From Methylobacter luteus IMV-B-3098 (GTDB taxonomy: Bacteria; Pseudomonadota; Gammaproteobacteria; Methylococcales; Methylomonadaceae): DNA of 64,000 nt. The position numbers and the translations under genes are program-made. The DNA lies in contig NZ_KE386569.1 of the NCBI RefSeq assembly GCF_000427625.1, positions 1,619,073-1,683,072 on the forward strand, given 5' to 3'. Below, piece by piece: positions 62,826 to 64,000 of the stretch; the stretch's first letter is position 1; each line of letters begins with the position of its first letter. The notes under the pieces were generated by a model. The model saw nothing but the letters and a program-made list of their open reading frames with translations. It was not told the DNA's origin and made no database searches.

Positions 62826-63953
62826 ATGACCATTTCAACTTCACTCACAATCAAGCAGATTTCCAAGAACAACAACCAATACAGCTTTGATTGCGCCGGC
62901 TCAATCGACGCCCATGCCACACCCGCCTTCAGCGTGTTCACTTCGTTACCGGCCGAAGCCTCTGTCACACTGGATTTCAGCAATATTGAACGCGTCAATT
63001 CCATGGGATTATCATTATTGCTGAAACTGTTCGAGGAATGGGAGCATAGCGGCACGCGCGTGGAAGTACAAAACCTCAATCGAATGGTCAGCATGCTGTT
63101 TAAAATCACCGGCCTGGGGCGATTTGTCAAAGGCGCTACAGGCCAGGACAGCTCTGGCACGAAAATGATTGACCCCGCGCCGCCCGCGCATGCGCATAAA
63201 GCCGATACCGACGGCGAAGCGCCGGCCACCAACTCAAAATTAAATTTTGTCGCCAGTTTACAGACCGGCAGTCAACTAAGCGGTTGGTACCTGTTGAATA
63301 CTTATCTGCAGCGGCGCCTGCAGAAAGTCATACATTTTGAACAGGCCCAGGACGTTAAAAACATCACGCCCGACATATTGTTCAGCAAGCCCTTTGAAGC
63401 CTGCGCCATGATGAAAAAAGGCTTCATCCCCTTGATGCGTCCCATTGCCGAAGCGGACGAGGTCGTCATTCTCTGCCGTTCCGACGATAAGCGGACTATG
63501 TCCGACATGAAAAACGTCAACGTTGTCACGGCAACGGAAGCGAGTTTTGTTTACCTGTTAGGACGGTTCCTGTGCGATGAAAGCCATGTCGATTCGTCGA
63601 AGCTCAATTACCATTTTGCCGGCAATGAAATCAAAGCGCTGCAAATGCTGATCAGAAAACAGGCCGATATATTGTTTGTGCTGAAAAAAACCTACGAGAA
63701 CCTGTCATCGCTAAGCCGCAACAGCGTACGGCAACTGGACGCCAGCGACACCAACTTTACCTTTCACTTATTCAGCATCGCCCCTCACCTGCAATCGGAA
63801 AGCGACGCTTTAGGCACTGTCCTGGAGGACATGACAAACGATGAGCAAGGCAAGCAAATACTGCAGGATCTCCAGTTTCAAGGCTGGTGCAAACCGGAAC
63901 AGGATGAACTGAACATGCTGCAAATGGTATTTGATCGCTATGTAGAGAGCTAG
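62826..63953 (+). CDS. STAS domain fused to a solute-binding-like domain
   Basis: The ATG at 62826, 2 bases after the upstream stop and with GTAGGAG before it, gives 375 residues. Residues of about 1-105 form a STAS/anti-anti-sigma domain with the phosphorylatable Ser59 in ERVNSMGLSLLLKL. A low-complexity linker (PAPPAHAHKADTDGEAPA) follows, then a region from about 140 to 375 (TGSQLSGWYLLNTYLQRRLQ, DILFSKPFEACAMMKKGF, FAGNEIKALQMLIRKQADIL) that resembles a PhnD-type solute-binding fold. There is no signal peptide, so that domain is cytoplasmic. It is the predicted substrate of the phosphatase/ATPase upstream. Confidence 0.85.
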   Translation: MTISTSLTIKQISKNNNQYSFDCAGSIDAHATPAFSVFTSLPAEASVTLDFSNIERVNSMGLSLLLKLFEEWEHSGTRVEVQNLNRMVSMLFKITGLGRFVKGATGQDSSGTKMIDPAPPAHAHKADTDGEAPATNSKLNFVASLQTGSQLSGWYLLNTYLQRRLQKVIHFEQAQDVKNITPDILFSKPFEACAMMKKGFIPLMRPIAEADEVVILCRSDDKRTMSDMKNVNVVTATEASFVYLLGRFLCDESHVDSSKLNYHFAGNEIKALQMLIRKQADILFVLKKTYENLSSLSRNSVRQLDASDTNFTFHLFSIAPHLQSESDALGTVLEDMTNDEQGKQILQDLQFQGWCKPEQDELNMLQMVFDRYVES

Positions 63954-64000
63954 GCTAACCTCAACCAAGACAGCGGTAGCATGAAAGCGGGACGGGGTTT

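Overview
The window reads as chromosomal DNA of a Gammaproteobacterium, with many outer-membrane lipoproteins, a TorF-type porin, an OprI-like alanine-zipper lipoprotein, a REP-associated tyrosine transposase with its REP palindromes, and roadblock, V4R and GYD signalling proteins. The gene flavour recalls aerobic methanotrophs (Methylococcales), but no diagnostic gene such as pmo, mxa or 16S rRNA is present, so the taxonomy is inference.

Left part (1-9.8 kb): a diaminopimelate-dehydrogenase-like gene stands divergent from a type I restriction-modification locus (hsdM, hsdS, a Fic protein, hsdR) that is visibly decaying. hsdM, fic and the hsdR tail each carry a -1 frameshift. hsdS has lost its first recognition domain to a block of REP palindromes, a RAYT gene and an IS630 element. 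A REP pair is inserted in frame inside hsdR. From 9.9 to 14.8 kb lie three copies of a 223-261 bp MITE-like repeat with 7-8 bp TTAT-type target duplications, plus small secreted or membrane proteins.

Middle part (14.8-40 kb): a cell-envelope and sulfatase region. A six-gene minus-strand run (DUF2092, Gln-rich protein, DUF4410, two outer-membrane barrels, patatin lipoprotein) is divergent from a first arylsulfatase. Then come a secreted HAD phosphatase, Rap1a-like, glycine-zipper and SYLF proteins, an octaheme cytochrome c with TPRs, a SpoIIAA-like protein and two large CSPTR sulfatases of about 800 residues (29.4 and 37.6 kb). No formylglycine-generating enzyme is seen. Between them lie a GYD protein, a duplicated secreted-protein family flanking a methyltransferase, and copies of a diffuse intergenic repeat.

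Right part (40-64 kb): hydrolases, a roadblock/LC7 plus V4R pair, a dehalogenase-like hydrolase next to a carotenoid oxygenase, an IS110-family transposase beside an attC-like site with a single cassette-like gene, and a porin followed by a sigma / anti-sigma / subtilisin-lipoprotein operon in which the anti-sigma factor seems to end in a protease-prodomain-like module. A second identical IS630 copy, a second large subtilisin, and a roadblock - SpoIIE phosphatase/ATPase - STAS/solute-binding fusion cluster complete the window. The two most promising candidates for undescribed biology are the sigma/anti-sigma/S8 operon and the roadblock-SpoIIE-STAS cluster. The most striking sequence structures are the REP-riddled restriction locus and the MITE family.
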